Shown here: positions 16,526 to 23,455 of the stretch, one piece after another
How positions within the stretch are numbered: the stretch's first letter is position 1
Layout of the letters: every line of letters starts with the position of its first letter
Assembly: GCA_964558235.1 (NCBI GenBank)
Contig: CAZLCK010000008.1
Location: 1-40,109 of the forward strand
Source of the DNA: CAZLCK01 sp964558235
GTDB lineage: Bacteria; Actinomycetota; Coriobacteriia; Coriobacteriales; CADBOM01
DNA: 40,109 bases
Reading direction: 5' to 3'
Notes under the pieces: model-generated
What the model was told of the DNA's origin: nothing
What the model saw: only the letters and a program-made list of their open reading frames with translations
Databases searched by the model: none
Position numbers and translations under genes: made by a program

Positions 16526-17338
16526 CTAAATTCCAATCTCGTTGAGAGCTAAGATAATTGCGACTACGACAAGCAGAATTCCAAATGCTATACGAAGTGT
16601 CCTATCCTTAATACGTTTTAATAGAGCGGAGCCGATAAAGGCTCCAGGGATACTTCCAACCGCAATCATTGCGCCTCTCAGATAGTCGATATTTCCATAA
16701 AATCCATGTGTGATTATTCCTGGGATAGATAGGATGCAAAGGGCTAAAAGTGATATTCCCGTTGCGTTTTTAAAATCAGAGTTAAATAGCGCCATCATCA
16801 TCGGAGTGATAATAAATCCACCGCCAACGCCGATAAATCCCGATAAAAACCCAGCTACAATACCCACAGTGATTGCTAAGATTACGTTTTTCTTTGTGAG
16901 AATAAAATTGTTGTTTTGACGAGGGTTTATGCTCAGTTCATCTGCTGAAGCTTCTTCTACGCTTATCTTTTTCTTAAGAGCTTTTCTCACCATATTGGCG
17001 CCTGTATATGCAATAACAATGGCAGCTGCAATCATAGAGGCAGTTCCACCAGCAATATCGGCTAACGTCGATCCCAGCGGTGAAAAAATTACGCCTCCAG
17101 CACCGATCAAAAGACTGATCTTAATATGAAGCGTTTTGCTTTTAATGCGCCCAATAACTCCAGAGATGGAAGTAGGCAGAACAACAAAAAGGGAAGTCCC
17201 TGTGGCGATAAGCGAATCGATTCCAAAGATCAATCTTAAGAGCGGTATTGTGATTATTCCGCCGCCAACGCCTAAAAGCGCGGACAAAATGCCTATCCCG
17301 ATACCGCAAATCGCAGCAGTTATGAGCGTTATAGCCAC
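16526..17338 (-). CDS. TSUP family (TauE/SafE) membrane exporter
   Basis: A 270-residue integral membrane protein with about eight helices in two homologous halves, each marked by a Gly-rich repeat: GVGGGIITIPL (about 23-33) and GVGGGFIITPM (about 169-179). This is the TSUP/TauE-SafE fold, whose members export sulfite, sulfoacetate or similar anions. The start is GTG with GGAGG six bases upstream. The halves are joined by a basic cytoplasmic loop around residues 118-148. It is convergent with rnj and divergent from an MFS transporter. The substrate cannot be predicted. Confidence 0.9.
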   Translation of the reverse strand: MAITLITAAICGIGIGILSALLGVGGGIITIPLLRLIFGIDSLIATGTSLFVVLPTSISGVIGRIKSKTLHIKISLLIGAGGVIFSPLGSTLADIAGGTASMIAAAIVIAYTGANMVRKALKKKISVEEASADELSINPRQNNNFILTKKNVILAITVGIVAGFLSGFIGVGGGFIITPMMMALFNSDFKNATGISLLALCILSIPGIITHGFYGNIDYLRGAMIAVGSIPGAFIGSALLKRIKDRTLRIAFGILLVVVAIILALNEIGI

Positions 17339-17555
17339 TCTTGGCCTCCCGGAAAAATAATTAATAAAAAGGAGAGCTGTAGATATTACGAAGCCGCCAG
17401 CTTCTTTTGTTCCAGCTTTTTATTTTACGTATTTAAAACTTCAAATATGATATTCTTTATCGGTTATGCCATTGCTGAGACAGATTCGCCTCTTATACGG
17501 CGTAACAACTGTTTATAGACAATCTAAAATTGTTGTAGTAAGTCAAGGAGTCTAA

Positions 17556-18779
17556 ATGGTAGGACAGGCAAAGAATGTCAAGGACGAGAATTACACTGGC
17601 TATCGTTGGGTAATTCTTATTTTGTTTTCGCTTATTAACTTTTTTGTTTCATTTTGCCAGTTCCAGCCGTCCTTTTTTGCACAAGACATCATGTCTTCGT
17701 TTGGAATCGGTACAGTAGAGTTTGCAACTATTACATCTGCTCCAATGGTTGCAGGATTTATCATCGCTCTCATTGGAGGGTCTTTCGCAGATCGTTTTGG
17801 CATTCGCAAAATCATGATTGTGGGGCTAATTATCTCCTCAATAGGAGGACTTGGCAGGTACTTTTGCCAAGATTATGCTTCGCTTTTTGTTGTAACAACA
17901 CTTTTGGGAGTCTCCGCAACATTTGTGATGGCCAACACTACTAAGCTTTGTATCCAGTGGTTTAGACCATCTGAGCTTGGCATTGCTATTGGAATTGGAA
18001 TGTGCACAGGTTCTGCTGGAATTGCTGCTGCACAAGGACTTACCGGCATTATGTTTAGCGATTTTAGAAGTGCATTTTTGGTTGGTGGAATCATCTTGAT
18101 CGTCCTTACGATCGCGTGGATTGTTATTTCTCGGGATAAGCCGGGTTCGGTTAAAGGAAAATCCGAAGGCCCATCGATGCTTCAAGGTATCAAGTTAATT
18201 GCTAGAAATGCTCACATCTGGGTTGCTGGAATTGCGGCATTTTTCTACACAGGATTTAACATTACAACGGGTAGTTTCTTAATTACCGGCTTGATTGAGA
18301 ACTGGGCAGTCGACGCTGTTATGGCAGGAATTGTGTCGTCGCTGTTCACTATTGGTGCAACTGTAGGATCAATAGTTGCTCCTCCAATTGTTCAGCGCAT
18401 TAGATCTGCACGTGTGGTTTCGACTTTTATTCCGTTATTCGCTGCAATCTTAGTTTATGTGGGATGGAGCATTGATATTATTGCAGCTAGATGCATTATT
18501 TTCCCAATTGCAGGACTCTTCTTTGGAGCAACATTGCCATTGATTATGCTCTATCCATCTGTTTTGCCTGGAGTTACAGAAGAAAATACAGGTGTGGCTG
18601 GTGGAATGATCACAATGCTTATGATGCTTGGTGCGTTCGTCGTGCCTTCGTTTATCATTACACCGATTGCTGGCGATAATTATGCTCTGCTTATTATTCT
18701 CGATTGTATCGTCTGTGCTCTGATGGCTATTTCATTTGCACTCTTGCCAAGTCTCTATAACGAAAAAAGTAAGAAGTGA
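17556..18779 (+). CDS. MFS transporter (12 membrane helices)
   Basis: A complete 407-residue MFS protein. Motif A is present as ADRFGIRK after the second helix, and the sequence alternates hydrophobic helices with short loops. A cytoplasmic loop around residues 195-215 separates the halves. AAGGAG lies about six bases before the ATG. It is of the general anion or oxalate/formate-antiporter-like type rather than a drug exporter, but this is an impression, not an assignment. It diverges from the TSUP gene over a 217-base promoter region. A perfect 16-base palindrome (18776-18791) overlaps its stop codon. Confidence 0.9.
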   Translation: MVGQAKNVKDENYTGYRWVILILFSLINFFVSFCQFQPSFFAQDIMSSFGIGTVEFATITSAPMVAGFIIALIGGSFADRFGIRKIMIVGLIISSIGGLGRYFCQDYASLFVVTTLLGVSATFVMANTTKLCIQWFRPSELGIAIGIGMCTGSAGIAAAQGLTGIMFSDFRSAFLVGGIILIVLTIAWIVISRDKPGSVKGKSEGPSMLQGIKLIARNAHIWVAGIAAFFYTGFNITTGSFLITGLIENWAVDAVMAGIVSSLFTIGATVGSIVAPPIVQRIRSARVVSTFIPLFAAILVYVGWSIDIIAARCIIFPIAGLFFGATLPLIMLYPSVLPGVTEENTGVAGGMITMLMMLGAFVVPSFIITPIAGDNYALLIILDCIVCALMAISFALLPSLYNEKSKK

Positions 18780-18791
18780 AAATATTTTCAC
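18776..18791. repeat. 16-base perfect palindrome over the MFS stop codon
   Basis: GTGAAAATATTTTCAC is fully self-complementary and includes the TGA stop. It has no T-run after it. It may be a protein site or an RNA end stabiliser. Confidence 0.6.
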
Positions 18792-18934
18792 GCTAAAGAC
18801 CTTAACTTTTCGTGTACGGATTGCTCGAGTCTTTGCTCAAAACTAAAACCGAATATCTTTTAAGCAATGTAACGTTTTTGTGAAAAGCATTTGTTTAAAA
18901 GGGTTTTTCAGTTTTCATTCAGAGGACATATCTA

Positions 18935-19036
18935 ATGTATAAGCTGCGAGAAGCGATCAGATCGGGTGCCCGACGCCGATCTAGCAAAAGAGCATCTAAA
19001 ATAAAAATTCCTCATACCCCCACAGCTTTTAGATGA
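18935..19036 (+). CDS. Possible small basic peptide, 33 residues
   Basis: An ATG with AGAGGA eight bases upstream opens a frame of 33 codons. The product is rich in Arg, Lys and Ser (for example RSGARRRSSKRASK) with no hydrophobic segment. Its 3' end overlaps an inverted repeat, and the DNA also forms hairpins (AGATCGG/CCGATCT near 18956-18982), so the reading frame may be accidental. I cannot assign a function. Confidence 0.25.
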   Translation: MYKLREAIRSGARRRSSKRASKIKIPHTPTAFR

Positions 19037-19058
19037 CGATCCTTCTCATTGAGAACAA

Positions 19059-19104
19059 TGTGGCGCTGCTTACCCCACCCCCATCCTTTAGATGTAGCGC
19101 CACA
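19059..19104 (+). terminator. Possible terminator between MFS and mobB
   Basis: The 9-bp arms TGTGGCGCT and AGCGCCACA enclose a 28-base C-rich loop. The downstream plus-strand sequence, CTATCTCTTTTATAA, is T-rich but not a clean T-run. Confidence 0.4.
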
Positions 19105-19128
19105 CTATCTCTTTTATAAAGACGTTTT

Positions 19129-19662
19129 TCAAAGTGTGAGTCTTTCGATTAGGTCGCAGATTTTTTCCACATCATTGAAGCCAAAGAGCGGTTTGCCTTC
19201 GTCATGTGCTCGGCTTGCTGCCTCATCTATATCTGTAACTACACCAATAATGTTGGGATTTAAAAACGCTTCGGGGCTTTCCCAAGGTCTGCTTTGCTCG
19301 TCTTTTGGATTTGTGCGTCTATAGATATTGATTGCAGGAGTATCTACACTGTGCCTGTAACTTTCAATAAGAACGATATCGACATCCTCCATACGCTTAA
19401 TTAGCTCGTCAAACTCTTTTTCGTGATCAATTAGCTGAATCTCAGCAATCTTGCTTTTTGATGCAATTATTGTGTGAACGCTGCCAGCTTGCATATGTCG
19501 CCATGAGTCTTTGCCCTCGGTGTCTATATCAAACTTAGGAGAACCGTGATATTTAATTGAACCAACACGATAACCACGTGAAGTAAGCTCGTTAATTAGC
19601 TTTTCAGCCAATGTTGTTTTTCCACATCCACTTTTTCCAACTAAAGCAAAAGAAAATGGCAT
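19129..19662 (-). CDS. mobB: Molybdopterin-guanine dinucleotide biosynthesis adaptor MobB
   Basis: A 177-residue P-loop GTPase. The Walker A motif GKSGCGKTT is at residues 9-17, followed by KYHGSPKFDIDTEGKDSWRHMQAG, the signature of MobB, and DIVLIESYRHS. MobB assists MobA in attaching GMP to molybdopterin for bis-MGD oxidoreductases. The ATG is preceded by AAGGA. No other molybdenum cofactor gene and no molybdoenzyme is in the window, so it is an isolated member of the pathway here. A structured stretch lies upstream on its strand. Confidence 0.92.
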   Translation of the reverse strand: MPFSFALVGKSGCGKTTLAEKLINELTSRGYRVGSIKYHGSPKFDIDTEGKDSWRHMQAGSVHTIIASKSKIAEIQLIDHEKEFDELIKRMEDVDIVLIESYRHSVDTPAINIYRRTNPKDEQSRPWESPEAFLNPNIIGVVTDIDEAASRAHDEGKPLFGFNDVEKICDLIERLTL

Positions 19663-19730
19663 TTAAAGTTCCTTACAAAAGCGTTTCTCTTATCAAAATT
19701 ATCGGGTAACAAATTTAGGTGTCCAGGTTA

Positions 19731-19818
19731 CGGTTTTAATCAAACCGGTGCTTCTCGAACTTCCACGCCCCTTGGTGTTGCGGCGAGGTGGCGAAAGTCA
19801 GCTTAACTCTACAGCACC
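19731..19818 (-). ncRNA. Structured region upstream of mobB, possible leader RNA
   Basis: Several nested complementary segments are visible. They are CGGTTT (19731-19736) with AAACCG (19742-19747), GGTGCT (19747-19752) with AGCACC (19813-19818), and CGCC (19766-19769) with GGCG (19782-19785). The plus strand also shows a GAAA tetraloop hairpin at 19789-19800. The importer promoter lies further right (19877-19905), so an RNA from here most likely belongs to mobB on the minus strand. A molybdenum-cofactor-responsive leader would fit the gene, but I cannot match the consensus and do not assign a class. Confidence 0.35.
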
Positions 19819-19876
19819 AAAGGCTACCATAAGCTTTTAAAAAAACTACTCCTAATATCTTGCATGCTTTTAATAA

Positions 19877-19905
19877 TTGGTTAACAATTGCTTTACTGCT
19901 ATAAA
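19877..19905 (+). promoter_or_regulatory. Probable promoter of the amino-acid importer
   Basis: TTGGTT (19877-19882) and TATAAA (19900-19905) are separated by 17 bases, about 37 bases before the lipoprotein start. Confidence 0.5.
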
Positions 19906-19941
19906 GTCGTGGGGTAATCGATCAATGGGATGGAGGAAACA

Positions 19942-20817
19942 ATGAAAAAGACCAAGCATCTACTTATCCTTGTCATGGTCCTTGCATTAGGACTTTCGTC
20001 ATTTGCCTTAGCGGGATGCTCATCTCAAAGTGACGAAACCGCTGAAACATCTCAAACTACAGATGATGGAACAACAGCTGGAGGGGACAACGTTTTGACA
20101 GTTGGCTTCGACCAGAACTTCCCACCATATGGTTATGTTGGCGAGGATGGGAATTACACCGGTTTTGATCTTGATCTAGCAGCAGAGGTTGCGCAGCGCA
20201 ATGGCTGGACAATGGAGCCAATGCCAATTAACTGGGATGCTAAAGATATGGAACTCGAAAGCGGTTCGATCGATTGTATTTGGAACGGCTTTACTATGGA
20301 AGGCCGTGAGGATGGATACACCTTTACCGATCCTTACATGGATAATAGCCAGGTCATCGTTGTTCGTTCCGATTCCGGGATCTCAACTCTTTCTGATCTA
20401 GCAGGTCTTACCGTTATGGCACAGGCCGATTCGGCTGCTCTTCATCTTTTGGAGGAGGGCGGAGATCAATATGAGCTTGCCACCACATTTGGTAGCCTAT
20501 TGACAACTCCAGATTATCAGACTGCATTTATGGAGCTTGAGAGTGGTGCAGTAGACGCAATCGCAATGGATCTTCCAGTCGCTAATTTTCAGATCTCTGG
20601 ACGCGAGGATCAATTCACCATTCTTACTGAAGAGCCACTATCTTCCGAACATTATGCGGTAGGATTTAAGCTTGGCAACACTGCTCTTCGTGATATCGTC
20701 CAGCAGACCTTGTTAGAGATGGTTGCTGATGGAACTGTCGAGGAGCTTTGTGAGAAGTATGCTGATCAGGGAATCAGCTACGATATGTGGATTTTGGTAG
20801 AAGATTCTGATTCCTAA
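19942..20817 (+). CDS. Amino-acid ABC transporter substrate-binding lipoprotein
   Basis: A 291-residue solute-binding protein of family 3 (polar amino acids). The ATG at 19942 (MKKTKHLL) is chosen over the in-frame ATG at 19930, because GGAGG lies six bases upstream. A signal peptide runs to the lipobox LAGC (Cys26), followed by a Ser/Thr/Glu-rich linker and the mature domain. The mature domain has VGFDQNFPPYGYVGEDGNYTGFDLDLA, the typical start of this fold. It captures an amino acid outside the membrane for the permease and ATPase downstream. The exact amino acid is unknown. Confidence 0.93.
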   Translation: MKKTKHLLILVMVLALGLSSFALAGCSSQSDETAETSQTTDDGTTAGGDNVLTVGFDQNFPPYGYVGEDGNYTGFDLDLAAEVAQRNGWTMEPMPINWDAKDMELESGSIDCIWNGFTMEGREDGYTFTDPYMDNSQVIVVRSDSGISTLSDLAGLTVMAQADSAALHLLEEGGDQYELATTFGSLLTTPDYQTAFMELESGAVDAIAMDLPVANFQISGREDQFTILTEEPLSSEHYAVGFKLGNTALRDIVQQTLLEMVADGTVEELCEKYADQGISYDMWILVEDSDS

Positions 20818-20875
20818 TTTTTAATACCTAGTTGAATAACTCAATTTGGACAATATGTAAGACCTAAGCAATCTT

Positions 20876-20911
20876 TGATCCTGCGAGCTAAAATATTTGT
20901 TCGCAGGATCA
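20876..20911 (+). terminator. 11-bp hairpin between lipoprotein and permease genes
   Basis: TGATCCTGCGA (20876-20886) and TCGCAGGATCA (20901-20911) are perfect complements with a 14-base loop. Only a few Ts follow. Such hairpins often stabilise or terminate most of the transcript, so that the binding protein is made in excess over the permease. A weaker stem followed by six Ts lies at about 20921-20947. Confidence 0.6.
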
Positions 20912-21077
20912 TTTCAAGTGGCCTGCCGAGCATGGCACGTTTTTTAATGGGTGATGAGTCCCTAGTGCGAAATAGCAGCGCCGCAAGCGCATAGCCTTTC
21001 GCCTTGGGTGCCTACAAGGAATTTGAAATAAAATTTAGATTAGCTGCTAAAAATGAGATAAGAACGTAGGGCGCAAA

Positions 21078-21758
21078 GTGGATTTTTCGACGATGATGTG
21101 GATGCTGGGTGACGGGTTTATAGTGACCCTCCAGATCTTCTTTTTAACCTTGTTAGGTGCGCTGCCTCTAGGACTGCTAGTGGCGTTTTTGCGTATGAAT
21201 AAGTGGGGATTTCATATTGGCTCAACGCTAATCAGGCCAATATCTCTTATCACTCAGTTTTATATTTCGGTAATGCGTGGCACACCTTTAATGTTGCAAC
21301 TTTTTGTAATCTATTTCTGCCCCTACTATATCTTTGGGCAATCTCTTGCAGATGGATGGAGATTTGGCGCTACCATCGTTGCATTTATTCTCAACTATGC
21401 AGCCTATTTTGCTGAGATATATAGAAGTGGCATCGAAAATATTCCACGCGGACAATACGAAGCCGCAGATGTTTTGGGTTACACCAAAGCTCAGGCCTTT
21501 GTAAAGATTATCTTTCCGCAAGTAATCAAAAGAATTTTACCCCCAATAACTAATGAAGTTATCACTTTGGTTAAAGACACTTCTTTGGCATTTGCAATTG
21601 GATGTGCCGAGATGTTTACTGTAGCTCGCTCGATTGTTGCTTCAACAAGACTTATGTGGGCTTTTGTTGCTGCAGGCATTCTGTATTACATCTTCAATCT
21701 TGTAGTGGCATTTATTATGAATCGTATCGAGAAAAAATTCGCTTATTATCACGATTAA
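21078..21758 (+). CDS. Amino-acid ABC transporter permease
   Basis: A 226-residue membrane protein of the His/Glu/Gln/Arg/opine permease family. It has a long N-terminal helix (MMWMLGDGFIVTLQIFFLTLLGALPLGLLVAFLR, written here as its landmarks MMWMLGDG and TLLGALPLG), RGTPLMLQLF, and the ATPase-contacting EAA loop EAADVLGYTKAQAF (around residues 135-148). The start is GTG with AGGG upstream, a weak site. The ATPase gene begins 20 bases after its stop. Together with the upstream lipoprotein it makes a complete importer. Confidence 0.93.
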   Translation: MDFSTMMWMLGDGFIVTLQIFFLTLLGALPLGLLVAFLRMNKWGFHIGSTLIRPISLITQFYISVMRGTPLMLQLFVIYFCPYYIFGQSLADGWRFGATIVAFILNYAAYFAEIYRSGIENIPRGQYEAADVLGYTKAQAFVKIIFPQVIKRILPPITNEVITLVKDTSLAFAIGCAEMFTVARSIVASTRLMWAFVAAGILYYIFNLVVAFIMNRIEKKFAYYHD

Positions 21759-21778
21759 TCTAGATTGGGTGACAATTA

Positions 21779-22549
21779 ATGTTCGTTGTTTCGATGGAAA
21801 ATATTTATAAGAGCTTTGGCAACAACGATGTTTTGCGTGGTATCTCACTATCGATTGAGCAGGGCGAGGTTGTTGCTATAATTGGCGCATCGGGTGGTGG
21901 AAAATCCACGCTTTTAAGGTGCGCTACGCTGCTTGAGACTTTTGAGTCGGGCAAGCTTGCTTACGGAGAGATTATCGTCGCCCAAAATGATGCATCGGGA
22001 CATGCAATCTATGGTTCAAAACAGATTCAAAGACAGGCAAAGGCTCAGTTTGGATTGGTCTTTCAAAATTTCAATCTTTTCCCACACTATACGGTCTTAA
22101 AAAACATTATCGATGCTCCGATTAGAGTACAAAAGCGTGAGCGCGAAGAAGTAATACAACAGGCTCGTCTTTTGATCGATCAGATGGGCTTGCAGGGCAA
22201 AGAAGATATGGTGCCATGTGAACTCTCTGGTGGGCAGCAGCAGCGTGTTGCAATTGCTCGTGCACTTTGCATGGATCCAAAGGTACTCTTTTTCGATGAG
22301 CCAACCTCTGCGCTTGATCCACTTTTGACTCAAGAGGTTCTAAAGGTTATCCGCGAGCTTGCGCTAAACCATATGACTATGGCGATTGTTACACACGAGA
22401 TGGGATTTGCTCGTGAGGTGGCTGATCGCATTGTATTTATGGATGGTGGACAGATAATAGAAGATGGTCCTGCTAGTGATGTTATCGATAATCCTAAGCA
22501 CGAAGCTACTCGAGTGTTTTTGTCCAAGGTTTCTCGAGACAAGTTGTAA
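21779..22549 (+). CDS. Amino-acid ABC transporter ATP-binding protein
   Basis: A 256-residue ABC ATPase. Walker A is GASGGGKST (36-44), the signature is LSGGQQQRVAIARAL, Walker B with catalytic Glu is VLFFDEPTSALDP, and the switch His is in VTHEMGFA. This is the GlnQ/HisP-type subfamily that works with the upstream permease. GGGTGA lies before the ATG. The downstream 300 bases are non-coding, so it is the last gene of the importer operon. Confidence 0.95.
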   Translation: MFVVSMENIYKSFGNNDVLRGISLSIEQGEVVAIIGASGGGKSTLLRCATLLETFESGKLAYGEIIVAQNDASGHAIYGSKQIQRQAKAQFGLVFQNFNLFPHYTVLKNIIDAPIRVQKREREEVIQQARLLIDQMGLQGKEDMVPCELSGGQQQRVAIARALCMDPKVLFFDEPTSALDPLLTQEVLKVIRELALNHMTMAIVTHEMGFAREVADRIVFMDGGQIIEDGPASDVIDNPKHEATRVFLSKVSRDKL

Positions 22550-22853
22550 ACGTACCAGCAAAAATTAAAGCAAAGAATCGATGAAGCGAAGAACCAAAGC
22601 CACCAAAGCTAAGGACCGAAGCGAAGAATCAGAGCGAAGGGCCGAAATAAAGAGTAGAAGCATAAGAATCGAAACATCTTCGCTTTTAAGTGTGCGAAAT
22701 TAAACACATGCAATAAGTAGGCCAATTATAATTTGGTTATTATATGGTTTTGACAAGGGTAATAACTAAAATATATCTGTCTTTACAAAGTTTGGTTTAC
22801 AATTTGTAGTCTTGAACAAAAAGCAAAGAAAGGCTCCAAAGAAAGGCTCAAAA
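22550..22853. other. Intergenic region with purine-rich repeats
   Basis: About 120 bases (22560-22680) are almost entirely purine plus C on the plus strand. They contain GAAGCGAAGAAYCA at 22583-22596 and 22618-22631 (13 of 14 identical), with a looser third copy, GAGCGAAGGGCC, just after. CTTCGCTTTT (near 22679) can pair with the GAAGCGAAG units and could form a terminator-like structure. From 22700 on it is AT-rich, as for a promoter. No gene is seen. Confidence 0.5.
22824..22849. repeat. Perfect tandem 13-mer before the zinc-ribbon gene
   Basis: CAAAGAAAGGCTC occurs twice back to back (22824-22836, 22837-22849), duplicating the Shine-Dalgarno-like AAAGG. The second copy is at the right distance from the ATG at 22854. 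Confidence 0.8.
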
Positions 22854-23426
22854 ATGGGAATACTCGATAGCATTTCCTCGACTATAAATAAGGGAACTGC
22901 AGCTGCAGAGCGTACAGGCAAAAAAGCGCAACTAAAGCTTCAGCTTAACGACATCAATAAACAAAGACAAGATTTGGCGGCACAACTTGGTGCCAGCATT
23001 TTTGAGACCGTCAAAAACGATCCAGAGCTATTAAAGGGTCGCGAGTCTGTTGTCGATGCAATATCAGCCTTAGATGATCAGCGCGCCGCAATTGAAGCTC
23101 AGCTAGCACAGATCGAGGAAGAGGCGAGAAGCGCCCAGATAGCTGCTGCTATTTTAATCTGCACAAAGTGCCACGGTCAGGTTCGCCCAACCGACGCATT
23201 TTGCAGCGGATGCGGAAAATCTGTTTCAGAGATAATCCAAGAGACCCAAGCTGCTCAAACAGTAGCTCAAGCACAAGCCGCCTCACAGCCCTACGAAGTA
23301 CATGCTGACTCTGGGGACTCTCAAGCTCAAGACACAGACTCCAAGGCAATGTCTGTCTGTCCATCTTGTGGAGCTTCGGCAAAAAGCGATAGTTTGTTTT
23401 GCGAGCAGTGTGGAACTAAGCTTTAG
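22854..23426 (+). CDS. Coiled-coil protein with two zinc ribbons
   Basis: 190 residues from the ATG at 22854, which has AAAGG about eight bases upstream. A longer frame from a TTG at 22812 is less likely. Residues 25-97 are charged and helical, probably a coiled coil (LQLNDINKQRQDLAAQLG, then repeats of A/E/Q). Two four-Cys zinc ribbons follow: CTKC...CSGC (C103, C106, C117, C120) and CPSC...CEQC (C169, C172, C183, C186), joined by a Gln/Ala-rich linker. No signal peptide or membrane segment is seen, so it is probably cytoplasmic. The function is unknown. It lies 29 bases before an ABC ATPase gene in the same direction and may be co-transcribed with it. Confidence 0.8.
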   Translation: MGILDSISSTINKGTAAAERTGKKAQLKLQLNDINKQRQDLAAQLGASIFETVKNDPELLKGRESVVDAISALDDQRAAIEAQLAQIEEEARSAQIAAAILICTKCHGQVRPTDAFCSGCGKSVSEIIQETQAAQTVAQAQAASQPYEVHADSGDSQAQDTDSKAMSVCPSCGASAKSDSLFCEQCGTKL

Positions 23427-23439
23427 GAACTAAGCTTTA
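23412..23439. repeat. Perfect tandem 14-mer over the zinc-ribbon stop codon
   Basis: GGAACTAAGCTTTA occurs twice in direct succession (23412-23425, 23426-23439). The stop TAG spans the junction, and without the second copy the gene would end at the same residue. Confidence 0.8.
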
Positions 23440-23455
23440 ATAGGAGATCTAAATA

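Larger units (their letters stand above)
18780..19128. other. Convergent intergenic region with repeated hairpin elements
   Basis: These 349 bases separate two convergent genes. They hold a possible 33-codon reading frame (18935-19036) and two inverted repeats. CATCTAAAA/TTTTAGATG lies at 18993-19001 and 19027-19035. TGTGGCGCT/AGCGCCACA lies at 19059-19067 and 19096-19104. Both loops contain ACCCCCA followed by TTTAGATG, so the same motif occurs twice. The second hairpin is followed by T-rich DNA on the plus strand and could be the terminator of the MFS gene. Confidence 0.5.

Noticed and set aside
19747..19818. tRNA-like layout on the minus strand (GGTGCT...TTCGA...AGCACC, 72 bases)
   Set aside because: The T stem and D arm do not form, position 8 and the GG of the D loop are wrong, and there is no proper anticodon stem.
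19680..19840. Firm call of a molybdenum cofactor riboswitch
   Set aside because: The context fits, but I cannot match the conserved sequence from memory, so it is listed only as a structured region.
20951..20976. TGATGAG...CGAAA resembling a hammerhead ribozyme core
   Set aside because: The essential C before UGAUGA is G here, and the sequence between the two boxes cannot form stem II. No cleavage-site stem is evident.
22812..22853. TTG start giving a 14-residue Lys-rich extension of the zinc-ribbon protein
   Set aside because: No ribosome binding site before the TTG. The extension is just the translated tandem 13-mer, and the ATG at 22854 is well placed.
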